A stretch of 64,000 nucleotides of DNA from JAXDBM01 sp963709485 (GTDB lineage Bacteria; Desulfobacterota; Syntrophia; Syntrophales; Fen-1087), in NCBI GenBank assembly GCA_963709485.1, contig CAVPWE010000005.1:661420-725419 (forward strand), in the 5' to 3' direction. This document shows positions 1-9,169 of the stretch, piece after piece. The position numbers were made by a program, and so were the translations under genes. A model generated the notes under the pieces. That model was not told the origin of the DNA. It made no database searches and saw nothing but the letters and a program-made list of their open reading frames with translations. Position 1 is the stretch's first letter. Each line of letters opens with the position of its first letter.

Positions 1-698
1 CGGAGACGGAAATCGAACGGTCCCGGGAGCAGCTGCGGAACCTGTCCGCGCACCTCCAGTCCGTCCGTGAAAAAGAGCGGACCCGGATTGCACGCGAGCT
101 CCACGATGAACTGGGACAGCTGCTTACGGCTTTGAACACGGGGCTTGTCCTGCTCAACCGGAAGATACCCGAAACGGAGAAAGCGCTGCGCGATCAGACG
201 GAGTCCATGGTCGGGCTGGTGGATATGACCATGCAGACCTTGAAGCGGATATATATGGACCTCCGCCCGGGGATGCTGGACCATCTCGGGCTGGCCGTGG
301 CCATCGGATGGCAGGCCGGTGAATTCGAAAAGAGGACCGGCATCCGCTGCAAGGTGGCCGTGGACCCGGAGGACCTGTACCTGGAACCGGACCTGTCCAC
401 AGCCATCTTCCGTATTTTCCAGGAGACGCTGACGAACATTGCCCGTCATGCCGGGGCCACGCGGGTCAACGTATCGCTGAAAGCGACGGGTGAAAAAGTC
501 GGTCTGACGGTTAAAGATAACGGCAAGGGCATTACAAAAGAACAGCTTGCCAAACCCAACTCGTTCGGCTTGCTGGGTATGCGGGAACGAACCCACTACT
601 GGGGAGGTGATGTCAAAATATCAGGCAACCCGGGCAAGGGGACCCTGGTCAAAGTGGACATTCCCCTCCGGAATCCGAAGGGCATTGCGGGTGCATAA
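1..698 (+). CDS. NarL-type sensor histidine kinase, C-terminal part (cut by window edge)
   Basis: The reading frame is open from base 3 to the TAA at 696-698, so the gene starts before the window. The visible part holds a HisKA_3 dimerisation/phosphoacceptor box (ARELHDELGQ, about codons 28-37) and then a HATPase_c domain with an N box (ETLTNIARHAGA), a G1 box (DNGKGI), a G2 box (GLLGMRER) and a C-terminal GKGTLV segment. This is the NarX/DegS type of kinase, which pairs with LuxR-type response regulators, and one follows about 100 bp downstream. The sensor domain is not visible, so the stimulus is unknown. A start at 132 would cut through the phosphoacceptor region and is not real. Confidence 0.9.
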   Translation, partial: ETEIERSREQLRNLSAHLQSVREKERTRIARELHDELGQLLTALNTGLVLLNRKIPETEKALRDQTESMVGLVDMTMQTLKRIYMDLRPGMLDHLGLAVAIGWQAGEFEKRTGIRCKVAVDPEDLYLEPDLSTAIFRIFQETLTNIARHAGATRVNVSLKATGEKVGLTVKDNGKGITKEQLAKPNSFGLLGMRERTHYWGGDVKISGNPGKGTLVKVDIPLRNPKGIAGA

Positions 699-736
699 CG
701 GCCTGCGGGGTCATCCTTCCGGCTGCGGCGCTTCGA

Positions 737-775
737 AGGATGCGGGCCGTGGCGCGGGATCCCCGCATCCTCATT
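737..775 (+). terminator. Hairpin with T run between kinase and regulator genes
   Basis: A 10-bp perfect inverted repeat (AGGATGCGGG at 737-746, CCCGCATCCT at 762-771) is followed after two bases by TTTTT. It has the form of an intrinsic terminator, but it lies only 20 bp before the regulator start. It may be a partial terminator or attenuator that lowers regulator expression, or it may mark a separate transcription unit. Confidence 0.5.
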
Positions 776-795
776 TTTGATGAAGGGATGGACCG

Positions 796-1434
796 ATGAA
801 GAAAATCAAAATCTTGATTGCCGACGATCATCCGATCGTCCGCGCGGGGTTCAAGCAGGTCATATCCGATATGCCGGATATGCTGGTGGCGGACGAAGCG
901 GGCAACGGGCAGGAGGTCCTCAACCTGATCGGGAAAAAGGACTACGATTTGGTCCTGCTGGACATTTCCATGCCCGGACGGAGCGGCCTGGAAATACTGA
1001 AAGACCTGAAAAGCGAAAAGCCGAAGCTACCGGTGCTGATCCTGAGCATTTATCCGGAAGAGCAGTACGCCGTCCGGGCGCTGCGGGCCGGCGCTTCGGG
1101 CTACATGACCAAGGCCAGCGCGGCCAATGAGCTGATTGCGGCCATCCGGAAAATATCCGGAGGAGGCAAGTATATCAGCGCGTCCCTGGCCGAGAAACTG
1201 GCCTTCTATCTGGATGGCGATGCGACCCGGCCGCCCCACGAGACGCTGTCCGACCGGGAATATCAGGTCATGCTGATGATCGCATCGGGAAAGACGGTGA
1301 CGGAGATTGCCGACGAGCTGTGCCTGAGTGTGAAAACGATCAGCACCTACCGCACGCACATCCTTGAAAAAATGAAGATGAAGAACAATGCCGAGATCAC
1401 ATTATACGCGGTTCAGAACAAGCTGGTCGGCTGA
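796..1434 (+). CDS. LuxR/NarL-family response regulator
   Basis: This 212-residue two-domain regulator begins with a receiver domain: acidic pair D10/D11, phosphoacceptor D56 in LLDISMPG, and conserved K106. It ends with a LuxR-type helix-turn-helix at about residues 150-210 (LSDREYQV, then TVTEIADELCLSVKTISTY). It is the likely partner of the HisKA_3 kinase immediately upstream. The start ATG sits after a purine-rich GAAGGGATGGACCG stretch. The regulated genes cannot be read from the sequence. The HEAT-repeat gene 69 bp downstream may share the transcript. Confidence 0.93.
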   Translation: MKKIKILIADDHPIVRAGFKQVISDMPDMLVADEAGNGQEVLNLIGKKDYDLVLLDISMPGRSGLEILKDLKSEKPKLPVLILSIYPEEQYAVRALRAGASGYMTKASAANELIAAIRKISGGGKYISASLAEKLAFYLDGDATRPPHETLSDREYQVMLMIASGKTVTEIADELCLSVKTISTYRTHILEKMKMKNNAEITLYAVQNKLVG

Positions 1435-1503
1435 CCCGCATCGCGCGGCGGGAAGTGCGGCAGAGACCCAGGACCGGCAGGGTGGTTCCGGCGGGAGGAC
1501 AGG

Positions 1504-3720
1504 ATGATGATAGCGGAGTTGCAGCAAAAGGCGCTGGATGCGCTCGCGTTGATGAGCGCGGCCGTTCAGAACATGCGCCTCTATCCCCCTTCCGGCGCCA
1601 TGACGGTCCTCGCCGTGGACCGGCTCTATCAGAGCCTTGCGGATATCCTTGCACAGGGAACGAAGCTGATCTTCACCGTTTCGGGAAACAGTATCCTTCT
1701 CTGCGGGGATCCGCTGAGCCCGCCGGTCCGGCAGATGCGGCAGCACGAGGCCCTGCTGGAGACGCTGATCCGGTGCGGCATCCGGAGCATTACCCTTGAA
1801 AGGGGGCTGGACCGGACCGAGCTTTCCTCTTTTCTGGAAATCATCGACAGGCGTCCGGAGGATTTGAAGAGCGAAGGGGGGCTGCCGCAGCTCCTTGCTG
1901 AAAAAAATCTGATCCATATCCTGATCGATCAGAAAGTCCATGTGCCCCGCAACGGGGATCGGCGCATCCCGGCCGGACCCGGCATCCGGGATGATCCGAC
2001 CGTTCGGGATGTCATGCAGGCGTTTCCGGAGTTGCTTGACAACCCCGAAAAGGTCCGGGAGGCGGCGGGAGATCCGGAGCGGCTGTTCGAGGCATTCCGG
2101 TCCGCGGTGGCACAGGAACCGGCATGGAATGGAGCAGCGGCGGACATCCATCGCGCGGAAAGGGTGACGCGCATGATCCGCGTCCTGAACGGGGCAACGG
2201 CCGGAATGAGCGGGGATGCGCGGGAAGGGATGTGCCGGCGTATCGGGAAAGCCGTTGCCGGCATGGATCCCGAGGTGGTGGGCCGGGTTCTCTCCGGGGA
2301 CATCGAACAGCTGTTCGGCGGCGCACTGCTGCAGCATATCGTCAGCGAGACGGATGACGCGAAATTTTCGGAAATCAACGAGAGGCTCCTTTCCCGGGGA
2401 TATCAGGGAACCCCGGCTGTGCAGGATGAAGGCACGGTCAACGGTCCCTCGGCGGCGGTGAGGGCTAAGAATGTCGTTGATCTGAGACAGGCCATCGCTC
2501 CGCTGCTGAACGGAGCGGAAGAGGCGATTCTCGACCGCTCGCTGATGTCGTCCCTGCCGGAGATTGCCGCGCGGCTGGCCGATGATGATCCGGATACCCT
2601 GTGGCTGACCGCCCGCCGACTGTGCGATGCCTTGCTCGACAGCAGGGAGGATGTGCGGGCCCGGGGATCGGCGGCACTGGCCGGGATCGTGGAAGGCCTT
2701 CCCCATGACCTTCGGGAAGAGATGGTTGAAGGAATCGCGGACCGGCTGGTGGCGTGGGTTCGCTTCGAAACCGAGTCGGCACCGGCCTATGAAAAGATCT
2801 GCATGTTCCTGAAGAACCACGTGGTGAATCTGGTTCACAGGAGCCGTTACGACAAAGCCGTTCCGATCCTGGATGTCTTCAATCGCATCCAAACCGGCGT
2901 CCTGGAAAAGAGTGTGATGGCGCAGAAAATTGCTGCGGGAATCATCCGGGATCTGACCTCGGAGAACCTGCTGGGGATGCTCTTCACGGAATTCCATGGC
3001 GGCCGGGACGGCAGGCGGGCGGCATCCGGCCGGCTTCTGGCCAGACTCGGGGAAGTCCCTCTGAACCGGCTGTTGGACATGCTTCGCGTGCAGGGCGAAA
3101 GCGACAAGCGGGTCCGGATTCTGAAGGCCCTTGGCGAGGTCGGACCGATGGTGATACCCCTGATCCGGGAGCGGATTCGGGAAGGGGGGGCCTGGTACTA
3201 CCTGAGGAATCTGGCCTATCTGCTGGGACGCGTCGGCGGCGAGAGCGAGGCCGGCGAATTGCGGCCGCTGCTGCTTCATGAAGATTTCCGGGTGCGTCAG
3301 GAAGCCCTGCGCAGCATCCGCCGGATCGGTGGGAGTGAGCGGGGACCCATGCTTCTGTCCGTTTTGCCGACGGCGGAAGATTCGGTAAAGGTTAACATTG
3401 TAGAAATGCTGGGCAGGCTGAAGTGGGCCGATGCCGTCGTCCCGCTGCTGGATTTGCTCAAGGACCGGCCATTCATCCCTTCCTCGTCCCGGACCGACCT
3501 GGAAGCAGAGATCTGCGTTGCCCTTGGGCGCATCGGCGCACCCGGCGCGATCCGCACGCTTTCGGAAATCAGGGAGTCAAAGAGCTTCCTCGGCGTTCAG
3601 CCCTATCACGAAAGGGTGATCATCGCCGCCTCCAGGGCGTTGGCGTCCATCAGAAGCCGGGCGGAGATGATCGATTCGCCGGCCCGGGGAAATCCCCTTC
3701 CCTCTGTGTCCCTTTCATAG
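1504..3720 (+). CDS. HEAT-repeat domain protein of unknown function
   Basis: This is a 738-residue cytoplasmic-looking protein without signal peptide or membrane segments. The C-terminal third (about residues 500-730) has alpha-helical HEAT-like repeats with recurring VRILKALGEVG, VRQEALRSIRRIGG and CVALGRIGAPGAIRTL segments. The N-terminal 150 residues (IAELQQKALDALALMSAAVQ onward) resemble the front domain of HEAT proteins found beside signalling genes in Deltaproteobacteria, but I cannot name the family. HEAT repeats are scaffolds for protein binding. GGGAGGACAGG precedes tandem ATGs at 1504 and 1507, and either could be the start. Confidence 0.75.
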   Translation: MMIAELQQKALDALALMSAAVQNMRLYPPSGAMTVLAVDRLYQSLADILAQGTKLIFTVSGNSILLCGDPLSPPVRQMRQHEALLETLIRCGIRSITLERGLDRTELSSFLEIIDRRPEDLKSEGGLPQLLAEKNLIHILIDQKVHVPRNGDRRIPAGPGIRDDPTVRDVMQAFPELLDNPEKVREAAGDPERLFEAFRSAVAQEPAWNGAAADIHRAERVTRMIRVLNGATAGMSGDAREGMCRRIGKAVAGMDPEVVGRVLSGDIEQLFGGALLQHIVSETDDAKFSEINERLLSRGYQGTPAVQDEGTVNGPSAAVRAKNVVDLRQAIAPLLNGAEEAILDRSLMSSLPEIAARLADDDPDTLWLTARRLCDALLDSREDVRARGSAALAGIVEGLPHDLREEMVEGIADRLVAWVRFETESAPAYEKICMFLKNHVVNLVHRSRYDKAVPILDVFNRIQTGVLEKSVMAQKIAAGIIRDLTSENLLGMLFTEFHGGRDGRRAASGRLLARLGEVPLNRLLDMLRVQGESDKRVRILKALGEVGPMVIPLIRERIREGGAWYYLRNLAYLLGRVGGESEAGELRPLLLHEDFRVRQEALRSIRRIGGSERGPMLLSVLPTAEDSVKVNIVEMLGRLKWADAVVPLLDLLKDRPFIPSSSRTDLEAEICVALGRIGAPGAIRTLSEIRESKSFLGVQPYHERVIIAASRALASIRSRAEMIDSPARGNPLPSVSLS

Positions 3721-3730
3721 CGAAGCGTCC

Positions 3731-4510
3731 TCAGGCTTCGAATTTTCTCCATTCAAACCATGTCGTCAAATCCAGGCGCTTCGCCCATGCATCGATCATC
3801 GCCCGGTCGCCGGCGTGTGTGTTGGCGTACTCACGCTCCGTCAGTGCGGCCAGCGCGCTCCCGTCGAAGATGAATATCGTTCCATGGTAGGGTGCGACCC
3901 AGTCGAGCCGGAAGTGGTCCTCCAGAACCTTGAAGAATGCGTAATTCATGATATTGGAAACACGGTAGATTTTGTCCGGTGTGAATTTGCGCGTATCGCC
4001 GGCCAGGGACTGGACAGCCGCCTGACGCTGTCTCAAAAGGGCCTTCAACTGGACGGGCCGGAGGTCCGGGCACGCATCGTGGAGCCACTTGTCGATCATG
4101 ATATCCGGCGGCATTCGGGTCAGTTGAAAAACCACCCCCTCGTACCAGAGGCGAGCCATGCGCTTGATTTTTTCCGGATTGAAAAGACGGGCGAACCGGT
4201 GGCATTCCTCCCCCATCTCCATGGCATAGCTCATCATTGCCTTGTAGCTGGCCACGGGCATGAATCGCTGCTCCGCCGGCGCCGCAAAGAGCCGGAGAAT
4301 ATGGCCGCACTGGTTGGCGATGACATAATTGATCTGCTCATCGTGTCTCCCGCGGTACAGGAGGCGGTGGGACGCTTCGTTTGGTGCAGCGATTTGAATC
4401 TCTGCCGACATGGGCAGGTCGCTCTTTTCTATGAGGGTGACCGGTTTCCCGGTTCTTTCTTCGACCTGCCGGATCAGGGCCTGAACGGAACGGATGAGTT
4501 CGAGGGGCAT
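3731..4510 (-). CDS. Conserved-looking hypothetical protein
   Basis: I do not recognise this 259-residue protein. It has no signal peptide or clear membrane helix and appears to be a globular mixed alpha/beta protein. A segment NYVIANQCGHILRLF near residue 65-80 is spaced like a gluzincin HExxH helix with the glutamate and first histidine replaced, so a degenerate IrrE-like peptidase fold is possible but unproven. The gene converges on the HEAT gene with only 10 bp between stops. It is transcribed in the same direction as the MBL and mutM genes to its right, but 165 bp separate it from them. Confidence 0.6.
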   Translation of the reverse strand: MPLELIRSVQALIRQVEERTGKPVTLIEKSDLPMSAEIQIAAPNEASHRLLYRGRHDEQINYVIANQCGHILRLFAAPAEQRFMPVASYKAMMSYAMEMGEECHRFARLFNPEKIKRMARLWYEGVVFQLTRMPPDIMIDKWLHDACPDLRPVQLKALLRQRQAAVQSLAGDTRKFTPDKIYRVSNIMNYAFFKVLEDHFRLDWVAPYHGTIFIFDGSALAALTEREYANTHAGDRAMIDAWAKRLDLTTWFEWRKFEA

Positions 4511-4675
4511 GATTTCACGGATCCCTTTTTCGTTTCCTGCGTGTCTCTATAACGCTTGCGGGAGATCGGCGTCAAGGGCGGCGCCGAAGAGGCCGGTTGT
4601 CCGATCCGCCGCCTCCGTTGCGGATTTGTGGAGAGCGGTCCGGCCTTCTCTGTGCAGCCGGATGTAAGAGAGGGC

Positions 4676-5704
4676 TCATGCATTTCCGTTTTCCCCCGCC
4701 TCCTGTGCCTGAGGGTGCTCCAGAAAGGCATGCATGGCTTCGCTTTCGATCAGTGCCGCCGCGCCTTTGTACTTCGGGGAATGGTGAAACAGGGTTATCC
4801 TCTTGACCCCGGAAATTCCTGCCAGCGTTCCGGCCTGACGGGCGGTCAGGTGATGCTTCTTTGCCGCGATATCCCGATCCTCGTGAAGGAACGTCGCTTC
4901 GATGAACAGATGATCCGAGCCGCGGATAAGGTCCGTGATCCGGCGCATGTTCTCGCTGCTGCCGATCGCGTCCGTGACGTAGCTGATGCTCAGACCCGGC
5001 GTGATCTTGACGGCTGCCTTCAACCGGCTGAGCGGCAGCCATTTTTCATGGCCCGGCTCATTTTTTGTCCAGACACGGACGGGAACATCGTCGTGGTCGC
5101 CGTTCAGAATGTGCTCCTTCAAGGTCATCAGCCATGCCCCCAGGGGCAGGCCCTGCTCCGCCAGCGCATTCTTCATGATGTTGATGCGCTTCTTCTCGTC
5201 AAAGCGGAAGGCGAGGCAGGGGATCCTGTGATCCAGAAAGACTCCCCGGATGGCGAAGAATTTTGTATCGAGCAGCGTGCCTGCAAAAGGACGGTGTGCT
5301 TCAAGGACTTCGGGTTGAAAAGCATTGCGGCAGGCATAGCGTATCGTATTTTGATGCTGCGGGTGCACTTCCGTGACCACGACGGCAAAGTCGTTGTCGT
5401 AGTTCTGAACGAGGTTCCAGGTGTATGCCCTGATTTTGTGCTCGATCTGTCCGGCAAAACCGGGCGGGCCGAAAACACGGAGCTGTTTGTCCCGTCCGAG
5501 GCAGAGCCGCAGCAGATGGTCGAAGCCGATGAAATGATCCATGTGGGTATGGGAGACGAAAATGGAATTGACCTTGAGCAGCCTGCGTGCAGGCAGGGCA
5601 TGCAGATCCCCCAGATCCAAAAGAACGGATTCCCGGCGGTACCTGCATTCCACGCAGACACCGGGATCGCCGAAGGGGTCATTGATCAGGGAGGCGCTGT
5701 ACAT
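4676..5704 (-). CDS. MBL-fold metallo-hydrolase, RNase Z-like
   Basis: The 342-residue protein has the metallo-beta-lactamase signature SHTHMDH (HxHxDH, near residue 52), which binds two metals, usually zinc. It also has a late histidine motif (TLFHHSPKY, near 315). The early DLGDLHALPARRLLKV segment and this layout resemble RNase Z/ElaC-type beta-CASP-less hydrolases, although it could act on another phosphodiester or on a small molecule. The gene follows mutM with a 15-bp gap on the same strand, so the two are probably co-transcribed. The exact substrate is not deducible. Confidence 0.8.
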   Translation of the reverse strand: MYSASLINDPFGDPGVCVECRYRRESVLLDLGDLHALPARRLLKVNSIFVSHTHMDHFIGFDHLLRLCLGRDKQLRVFGPPGFAGQIEHKIRAYTWNLVQNYDNDFAVVVTEVHPQHQNTIRYACRNAFQPEVLEAHRPFAGTLLDTKFFAIRGVFLDHRIPCLAFRFDEKKRINIMKNALAEQGLPLGAWLMTLKEHILNGDHDDVPVRVWTKNEPGHEKWLPLSRLKAAVKITPGLSISYVTDAIGSSENMRRITDLIRGSDHLFIEATFLHEDRDIAAKKHHLTARQAGTLAGISGVKRITLFHHSPKYKGAAALIESEAMHAFLEHPQAQEAGENGNA

Positions 5705-5719
5705 GCCCGGTCCTTTCTT

Positions 5720-6535
5720 TCAAGCCTTCCGCGGGCGGCCGGATTCTCCGGGACGCTCCGGCTGGCAGTGCGGGCAGAAATAGGTTCCCCTTCCGCCGAG
5801 GACCGCCCTTTGAATGGTTTCGCCACAGCGCGTGCAGGCGGAACCGGACTGCCCGTAAACGGCCAGATGGCGCTGATAGGTCCCCTTCTTCCCGTGCAGG
5901 TCATGCCAGTCGGATACGGATGTTCCCCGGCAGGCAACTGCCTTGCGCAGAATCAGGGAGCCGGCTTCGGCCACACGCCGCCACTCCTGTAACGTTAAAC
6001 CGCCCGACCGGCGCCAGGGGCTGACGGAGGCCCGGTGCAGCATTTCACAGGCGTAGATGTTTCCAATGCCGGCAATGATCTGCTGATCCAGAAGGAAGGA
6101 TTTGACCGGCCGTGTCCGGCCCCGGGCCGCTTTACGCAGGGACGGGGCGCTGAACTGCTGCAAGGGGTCCGCACCCGGTGACGCCGACGCCTGCCCGTTG
6201 TGAAGGCGAAGTGTCGCGAATCGCCGCGGGTCGATGCAGATGATGCGGCCCGGCGCAAAGTGAAGCTGAAAACGCGTGTGCGCCGGCGCCGCATCATCAT
6301 GGCGCTGCCACAGGAGACGGCCGGACATCCGGAGGTGCAGGCTGAGCATGCGGCCGTCGTCCAGCACGATGTCTAGGCGCTTGCCGCGGCGCTTCACGGA
6401 GCATACGCGCCGCCCGGCCGGATGTTCCGGGCAGCCCAGTTTCGCGTCCAGGATCACGAGATCCAGAATTTCGGCATTCAGGATCATTTTCTTCAGTTGA
6501 CGGCAGAGGGTTTCCACTTCCGGAAGTTCAGGCAT
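5720..6535 (-). CDS. mutM: Formamidopyrimidine-DNA glycosylase (Fpg/MutM)
   Basis: This bifunctional base-excision repair enzyme removes 8-oxoguanine and formamidopyrimidines and nicks the abasic site. The start MPELPEVE carries the catalytic N-terminal Pro and Glu. K52 in RRGKRLDI and the HLRMSGRL strand are conserved, followed by the helix-two-turn-helix segment (GIGNIYACEML) and a C-terminal C4 zinc finger (CTRCG, then CPHC). The length of 271 residues is normal for the family. It is the first gene of a minus-strand unit with the MBL hydrolase and is divergent from kamA. Confidence 0.96.
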   Translation of the reverse strand: MPELPEVETLCRQLKKMILNAEILDLVILDAKLGCPEHPAGRRVCSVKRRGKRLDIVLDDGRMLSLHLRMSGRLLWQRHDDAAPAHTRFQLHFAPGRIICIDPRRFATLRLHNGQASASPGADPLQQFSAPSLRKAARGRTRPVKSFLLDQQIIAGIGNIYACEMLHRASVSPWRRSGGLTLQEWRRVAEAGSLILRKAVACRGTSVSDWHDLHGKKGTYQRHLAVYGQSGSACTRCGETIQRAVLGGRGTYFCPHCQPERPGESGRPRKA

Positions 6536-6642
6536 TGCGAATTTTTCATCCTTTCAAAAGGTCCTTTCGATTCTAAACGCCGCGATGTTGCTGTCAAGTG
6601 AAAATAAAAAGCAGATTTTTTTTCAAAAATGCAAAAAAAATA

Positions 6643-6670
6643 TTGACACCCCCAACCAAACAGGTTAATG
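6643..6670 (+). promoter_or_regulatory. Probable sigma70 promoter for the kamA cassette
   Basis: TTGACA at 6643-6648 is followed after 16 bp by TTAATG at 6665-6670, with A/T tracts just upstream (6600-6642) that could serve as an UP element. It lies in the 293-bp mutM/kamA divergent gap and would give a leader of about 150 nt before the kamA start. I see no recognisable riboswitch in that leader. Confidence 0.5.
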
Positions 6671-6828
6671 CGATAAACACTGAAGTTGCGGGAATCGATG
6701 GCTAAATTCGCATGTCCCGCGCCTGCGACAAACGCTCCTGCGAGGCATTGTCCGGAAAGGGTTTTGAAGCGAAAACGAGCATGGAGAGGCGTCAACCCCT
6801 CTCACATTCGATATAGGAGGCTGACTGA

Positions 6829-8139
6829 ATGGAGAATGAAACCCTTTTCGCAGAGGAGGCAGAGCCTCCAGGCGGTCTGACAGGGGTTCTCGATTTCAGA
6901 CGGCAAACCGGTTGCCTGTTGTCAGCCGGCGACATCCAGCCTGTTTCCCCGCCGGTCCGACCGGCTGTTCCCCGCGCGAAACCCGGCATTCCGGAACATC
7001 CCGGGGCCCCTGACTTTCGGAAAAAATATTTCCCGGATGCGGCGGACGAAGAGTGGGGCGACTGGCACTGGCAGGTCCGCAATCGCATACGGGACATCCA
7101 AGCGCTCTCCCGCATCCTCCGCCTCTCGGAGAACGAGCACAACGCGATGCTCGGCCACACCGGCGCCCTCCCGGTTTCCATCACGCCCTATTATGCAAGC
7201 CTCCTGGATGAGAATGACGCGATGCACCCCTTGCGGCGCGCCGTCGTGCCGGTGATCGACGAATGTTTCCGAAGCGAGGGAGAGACGGAGGATCCGCTCG
7301 CGGAAGAGCAGGACAGCCCCGTTCCCGGGATCATTCATCGCTATCCGGACCGCGTCCTTTTTCTCGTGACCGAATTCTGCTCCACCTTTTGCCGCTACTG
7401 CACGCGCTCCCGTCTGGTGGGCAACCGGGGGGAGGATCCGTTCCAGCTCGATCTGTGGGAAAAAGCGATTGCCTATATCGCGGAAAACGGTCAGATTCGC
7501 GACGTGCTTCTGTCCGGCGGCGACCCCCTGACCCTGTCCGACAAAAAGCTGTCGTGGCTTTTGTCCCGTCTGAGAAAAATACCCCATGTGGAACTGTTGC
7601 GCATCGGGACGAAGGCGCCGGTGGTCATGCCCCAGCGCATTACCCCCGAGCTGGTCCGCCTGCTGAAACGATACCACCCTCTGTGGATCAGCATCCATGT
7701 TACCCACCCGTACGAACTGACCCCCGAGATGTCGCTGGCCTGCCGGCGCATGGCCGATGCGGGCATTCCGCTGGGAAGCCAGACCGTCCTGCTTTCCGGA
7801 ATCAATGATGACCTGGCGACCATGAAAGAGCTGGTGCACGGGCTGCTCCGGTTCAGGATCAAACCCTACTATCTTTATCAGTGCGACCCGATACCCGGTT
7901 CCTCTCATTTCCGTACACCCGTGTTGCGGGGACTGGAAATCATGGAGGGTCTGCGGGGGCACACGACCGGCTATGCCGTGCCGACCTATGTCATTGACGC
8001 CCCCGGCGGCGGCGGGAAAATTCCGCTGCTTCCCCGGTATGCGCTCGGCTATGAGGGAGAGGACCTGCTGCTGAGAAACTATCAGGGCCGGCTGTACCGA
8101 TATCCGGATCACAAGGCGGTGCACAAGGAAGTTCATTAA
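6829..8139 (+). CDS. kamA: KamA-family radical SAM aminomutase, lysine 2,3-aminomutase-like
   Basis: This 436-residue enzyme has the radical SAM cluster motif CSTFCRYC (C184, C188, C191), a GGDPL SAM-binding motif and the PLP lysine K397 in APGGGGK. Known lysine 2,3-aminomutase uses two aspartates (D293 and D330 in the clostridial enzyme) to hold the substrate side-chain amine. The equivalent positions here are D353 (YQCD) and D390 (VIDAPG), both retained, so L-lysine to L-beta-lysine is the best-supported reaction. AGGAGG precedes the ATG. Two ATP-grasp ligases follow with short gaps; no ablB acetyltransferase is nearby. The N-terminal 65 residues are proline-rich and variable. Confidence 0.88.
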   Translation: MENETLFAEEAEPPGGLTGVLDFRRQTGCLLSAGDIQPVSPPVRPAVPRAKPGIPEHPGAPDFRKKYFPDAADEEWGDWHWQVRNRIRDIQALSRILRLSENEHNAMLGHTGALPVSITPYYASLLDENDAMHPLRRAVVPVIDECFRSEGETEDPLAEEQDSPVPGIIHRYPDRVLFLVTEFCSTFCRYCTRSRLVGNRGEDPFQLDLWEKAIAYIAENGQIRDVLLSGGDPLTLSDKKLSWLLSRLRKIPHVELLRIGTKAPVVMPQRITPELVRLLKRYHPLWISIHVTHPYELTPEMSLACRRMADAGIPLGSQTVLLSGINDDLATMKELVHGLLRFRIKPYYLYQCDPIPGSSHFRTPVLRGLEIMEGLRGHTTGYAVPTYVIDAPGGGGKIPLLPRYALGYEGEDLLLRNYQGRLYRYPDHKAVHKEVH

Positions 8140-8149
8140 AGGATGGGTT

Positions 8150-9130
8150 TTGAAGATCGGTCTCACCTATGATCTCCGCGACGATTATCTGGCCGAGGGC
8201 TACAGCGAAGAGGAAACGGCGGAATTTGACCGAGCCGACACCATCGATGCGATCGATCAGGCCCTGATCGGGCTTGGCTTTGAAACCGACCGCATCGGCC
8301 ATCTGAAATCCCTGACCCGAAGGCTTACAGCGGGAGACCGCTGGGACATGGTTTTCAACATTGCCGAAGGCCTGCGGGGCTTCGGCCGGGAGGCGCAGGT
8401 TCCCGCGCTCCTCGATGCTTACGACATTCCCTACACCTTTTCGGATCCCCTGGTCCTTGCACTGACCCTTCACAAGGGGATGACCAAGCACGTCATCCGC
8501 GACATGGGCATTCCGACGCCGGATTTCGCCGTCATTGAGTCCGAGGACCGGATTGGGGGAATCCGCCTTCCCTTTCCCCTCTTTGCCAAACCCGTCGCGG
8601 AGGGTACCGGTAAGGGGATCACCGCCGCCTCCAGAATTGAAAGCACGCAGGAGCTGGCCCGGGTTTGCAGGATGCTGCTGGCCGCATTCAAACAGCCTGT
8701 CCTGGTGGAGAGGTTTTTACCCGGCCGTGAATTCACCGTCGGGATTATCGGCACAGGGCAGGAAGCCGTGGCCACCGCAGTCATGGAGGTCTGCCTGAAG
8801 GAGCAGGCCGAACCGGATGTCTATTCCTATGTCAACAAGGAAAACTGCGAGGAGCTGGTCGCGTACCGGCTGGCCGACGATGTCGAGGCGCAGCAGGCCC
8901 GGGAAACGGCCCTCGCCGCCTGGCGCGGCCTGGGCTGCCGCGATGCGGGACGGATGGATCTTCGCAGCGACCGGTCCGGCCGGCCGAATTTCATGGAGGT
9001 CAATCCACTGGCCGGATTGCATCCCCTCCATTCGGACCTCCCCATTATCTTCAGCCTCATGGGAAAACCCTATCTAAAGCTCATCGACATGATCGTTTGC
9101 TCGGCGTTGAAGCGGGTTGGCGGGGAATGA
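8150..9130 (+). CDS. Ddl-like ATP-grasp ligase (first of tandem pair)
   Basis: This 326-residue ATP-grasp protein is related to D-alanine-D-alanine ligase. It has an IPYTFSD segment near residue 90, an ATP-binding FPLFAKPV beta-strand near 145, and a C-terminal metal/substrate segment MEVNPLAGLHP. Such enzymes join a carboxylate to an amine through an acyl-phosphate. A TTG start at 8150 lies 10 bp after kamA, so the genes are almost certainly co-transcribed. The context next to a beta-lysine-forming enzyme, with no cell-wall genes nearby, argues against a cell-wall Ddl role. The substrate is unknown; a beta-amino acid conjugate is an inference. Confidence 0.8.
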   Translation: MKIGLTYDLRDDYLAEGYSEEETAEFDRADTIDAIDQALIGLGFETDRIGHLKSLTRRLTAGDRWDMVFNIAEGLRGFGREAQVPALLDAYDIPYTFSDPLVLALTLHKGMTKHVIRDMGIPTPDFAVIESEDRIGGIRLPFPLFAKPVAEGTGKGITAASRIESTQELARVCRMLLAAFKQPVLVERFLPGREFTVGIIGTGQEAVATAVMEVCLKEQAEPDVYSYVNKENCEELVAYRLADDVEAQQARETALAAWRGLGCRDAGRMDLRSDRSGRPNFMEVNPLAGLHPLHSDLPIIFSLMGKPYLKLIDMIVCSALKRVGGE

Positions 9131-9169
9131 GCGGGGACGCAATGCGTGCGGTATCGGCGGGATGATCTG

